The translations under genes and the position numbers were made by a program. The notes beneath the pieces are model-generated. The model made no database searches and was not told the DNA's origin. It saw only the letters and a list, made by a program, of their open reading frames with translations. A stretch of 8,566 bases of DNA from Pseudomonas sp. (GTDB lineage Bacteria; Pseudomonadota; Gammaproteobacteria; Pseudomonadales; Pseudomonadaceae): positions 1 to 8,566 of the forward strand of contig DPSI01000361.1 of the NCBI GenBank assembly GCA_003527165.1. The letters are read 5' to 3'. How positions within the stretch are numbered: the first letter of the stretch is position 1; every line of letters begins with the position of its first letter. Below, in pieces: positions 7,677-8,566 of the stretch.

Positions 7677-7687
7677 CGGCGCCTTGC
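7663..7687. terminator. Bidirectional hairpin between convergent genes
   Basis: GCAAGGCGCC (7663-7672) and GGCGCCTTGC (7678-7687) form a perfect 10-bp stem with loop ATGAC. The TGA stop of the solute-binding gene (7674-7676) lies in the loop. On the other strand the stem starts 11 nt after the carbonic anhydrase stop, so one hairpin can serve both convergent transcripts. Only a weak T-rich TTCG follows on the plus strand and no U-run on the minus strand. Termination or 3'-end protection are both plausible. Confidence 0.6.
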
Positions 7688-7698
7688 TTCGTCAGCCA

Positions 7699-8394
7699 TC
7701 AAACGTAGCGCGATTTGGGCGTGGCCATGGGCAGTGGGCCGTCGCCGATCAGGCGGAACTCGCCTCGCGCCGCATCGTAGGCGCGAATTTCACTGGTGCC
7801 GATGTTGTACACCCAACCGTGAATGAACAGCTGGCCGCTGGCCAGCCGCGCCGCCACCGAGGGGTGAGTGCGCAGGTGGTCGAGTTGGGCCAACACGTTT
7901 TCCTCGGTGAGGACGCCGAGGGTGTTGTGATCGGCGCAGCCGCAATTCTCTTCCACCACTGTCCGAGCCACCTCGGCATGGCGCAGCCAGCTCCTCACGG
8001 TTGGCATTCCCGCCAGGCTGGCCGGGTTCAGCACCGCCTTCATCGCGCCACAATCGGAGTGGCCGCAGACGATGATGTGATGGACCCCGAGCGCCATCAC
8101 GGCGAACTCGATGGCGGTCGACACGCCGCCGTTCATGATCCCGTAAGGCGGCACGATATTACCGACGTTGCGGGTAACGAACAGATCCCCCGGCGAACTC
8201 TGGGTGATCAGCTCCGGCAGGATGCGCGAGTCCGCGCAGGTGATGAACATCGCGCGCGGCGTCTGCTCGTTGGCCAGTTTGCTGAACAGTTCGCGCTGCT
8301 GGGGATAGATCTCTTCGCGGAACTGAATGACCCCCGCGATCAGGTTATCGAGCGCCTCCTGCGCCGTTTCGGTCGTCTTGTCTTCGAGACTCAT
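7699..8394 (-). CDS. Beta-carbonic anhydrase
   Basis: Zinc enzyme of 231 aa that interconverts CO2 and bicarbonate in the cytoplasm. The beta-class motifs are complete: CADSR at 53-57 (zinc ligand Cys53 and the Asp55-Arg57 dyad), and HSDCG at 112-116 (zinc ligands His112 and Cys115). RNVGNIVPPYG (75-85) and GGVSTAIEFAVMALG (89-103) are also typical. The C-terminal part HGWVYNIGTSEIRAYD (192-207) is the usual closing strand. There is no signal peptide. The sequence looks closer to the CynT/psCA1-type enzymes of pseudomonads than to the longer Can type, but no cyanase gene is present, so I leave the symbol blank. The ATG at 8394 has only a weak purine-rich site (AGAGAGAT) 6 nt upstream. The gene converges on the solute-binding gene and lies 112 nt after an incomplete minus-strand gene. 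Confidence 0.95.
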   Translation of the reverse strand: MSLEDKTTETAQEALDNLIAGVIQFREEIYPQQRELFSKLANEQTPRAMFITCADSRILPELITQSSPGDLFVTRNVGNIVPPYGIMNGGVSTAIEFAVMALGVHHIIVCGHSDCGAMKAVLNPASLAGMPTVRSWLRHAEVARTVVEENCGCADHNTLGVLTEENVLAQLDHLRTHPSVAARLASGQLFIHGWVYNIGTSEIRAYDAARGEFRLIGDGPLPMATPKSRYV

Positions 8395-8506
8395 AACGCG
8401 ATCTCTCTATGGTTGGTTAGGTACGACGTTGCACGCTTCAGGCCGGACACCCACAAAAATGTGACAGACCCTAACGAAGACCGGAAGACTGCCCCGGTTT
8501 GATGAA
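8395..8506 (-). promoter_or_regulatory. Upstream region of the carbonic anhydrase gene
   Basis: This 112-nt gap must hold the leader, and probably the promoter, of the carbonic anhydrase gene. I see no convincing -10/-35 pair. It contains a perfect dyad, CACA-AAAA-TGTG (8452-8463), about 60-70 nt upstream of the start, where an operator could lie. A 5-bp stem, ACCGG/CCGGT, near 8480-8498 could mark the 3' end of the upstream gene. Both are weak. Confidence 0.25.
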
Positions 8507-8566
8507 TCAGGTATCGATGCGCCCCCAGAAGATAGACCAGCCGATGCGCTGCAACAGTTTGTCCAG
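8507..8566 (-). CDS. 3' end of an unidentified gene (partial)
   Basis: On the minus strand an open frame enters from the window edge and ends in TGA at 8507-8509. It gives 19 residues, LDKLLQRIGWSIFWGRIDT. The C-terminus is amphipathic and tryptophan-rich, with basic residues spaced along it. The stretch is far too short to name a family, and an open frame of 19 codons has little statistical weight. The codons look normal for the neighbourhood, and the 112-nt gap to the next minus-strand start is a usual spacing. Real coding is therefore plausible but not shown. Confidence 0.45.
   Translation of the reverse strand: MDKLLQRIGWSIFWGRIDT

Noticed and set aside
7657..8502. A 281-codon plus-strand frame opposite the carbonic anhydrase gene
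   Set aside because: The carbonic anhydrase has all its zinc-site motifs, so the opposite frame is a by-product of codon bias.

Overview
The window reads as ordinary chromosomal core sequence from a GC-rich gammaproteobacterium, most likely Pseudomonas sensu lato (Pseudomonas or Stutzerimonas). This rests on the GC-rich codon use, on proteins that read like pseudomonad versions of class I fructose-bisphosphatase, glycogen phosphorylase and beta-carbonic anhydrase, and on the order fbp, DUF924 gene, small lipoprotein gene, blc. I recall that order from pseudomonads but could not check it. There is no transposase, integrase, phage gene, tRNA, rRNA or CRISPR array, and no compositional break that would suggest a recent island.

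Layout. Positions 1-185 (+) hold the 3' end of an NTF2/SnoaL-like gene. From 258 to 5456 everything is on the minus strand. Read in the direction of transcription it runs: glgP (glycogen phosphorylase, 819 aa), a 216-nt gap with a hairpin, fbp (336 aa), a DUF924 gene 4 nt after fbp, a small DUF3862/BamE-like lipoprotein, and a Blc-type lipocalin lipoprotein 9 nt further on. A 203-nt divergent region (5457-5659) separates this block from three plus-strand genes. These are a YkgJ-type cysteine-cluster protein with a GTG start, a hotdog thioesterase of the YiiD C-terminal type, and, after 242 nt rich in inverted repeats, a secreted solute-binding protein with no transporter partner. A beta-carbonic anhydrase (minus strand) converges on the solute-binding gene, and a strong hairpin lies between the two. 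The last 60 bases hold the C-terminus of another minus-strand gene.

How the genes fit together. glgP releases glucose-1-phosphate from glycogen, and Fbp supplies fructose-6-phosphate in gluconeogenesis, so the two share the hexose-phosphate pool. fbp, DUF924 and the two lipoprotein genes are spaced like one transcription unit, although the second pair acts in the cell envelope. The carbonic anhydrase interconverts CO2 and bicarbonate.

I found no convincing new multi-gene system. The points most worth a second look are RNA-scale. They are a perfect 10-bp hairpin with the solute-binding gene's stop codon in its loop, a 7-bp inverted repeat that would cover that gene's ribosome binding site and includes an RsmA/CsrA-like GGA site, two overlapping and mutually exclusive hairpins after glgP, and a GNRA-loop hairpin between genes.
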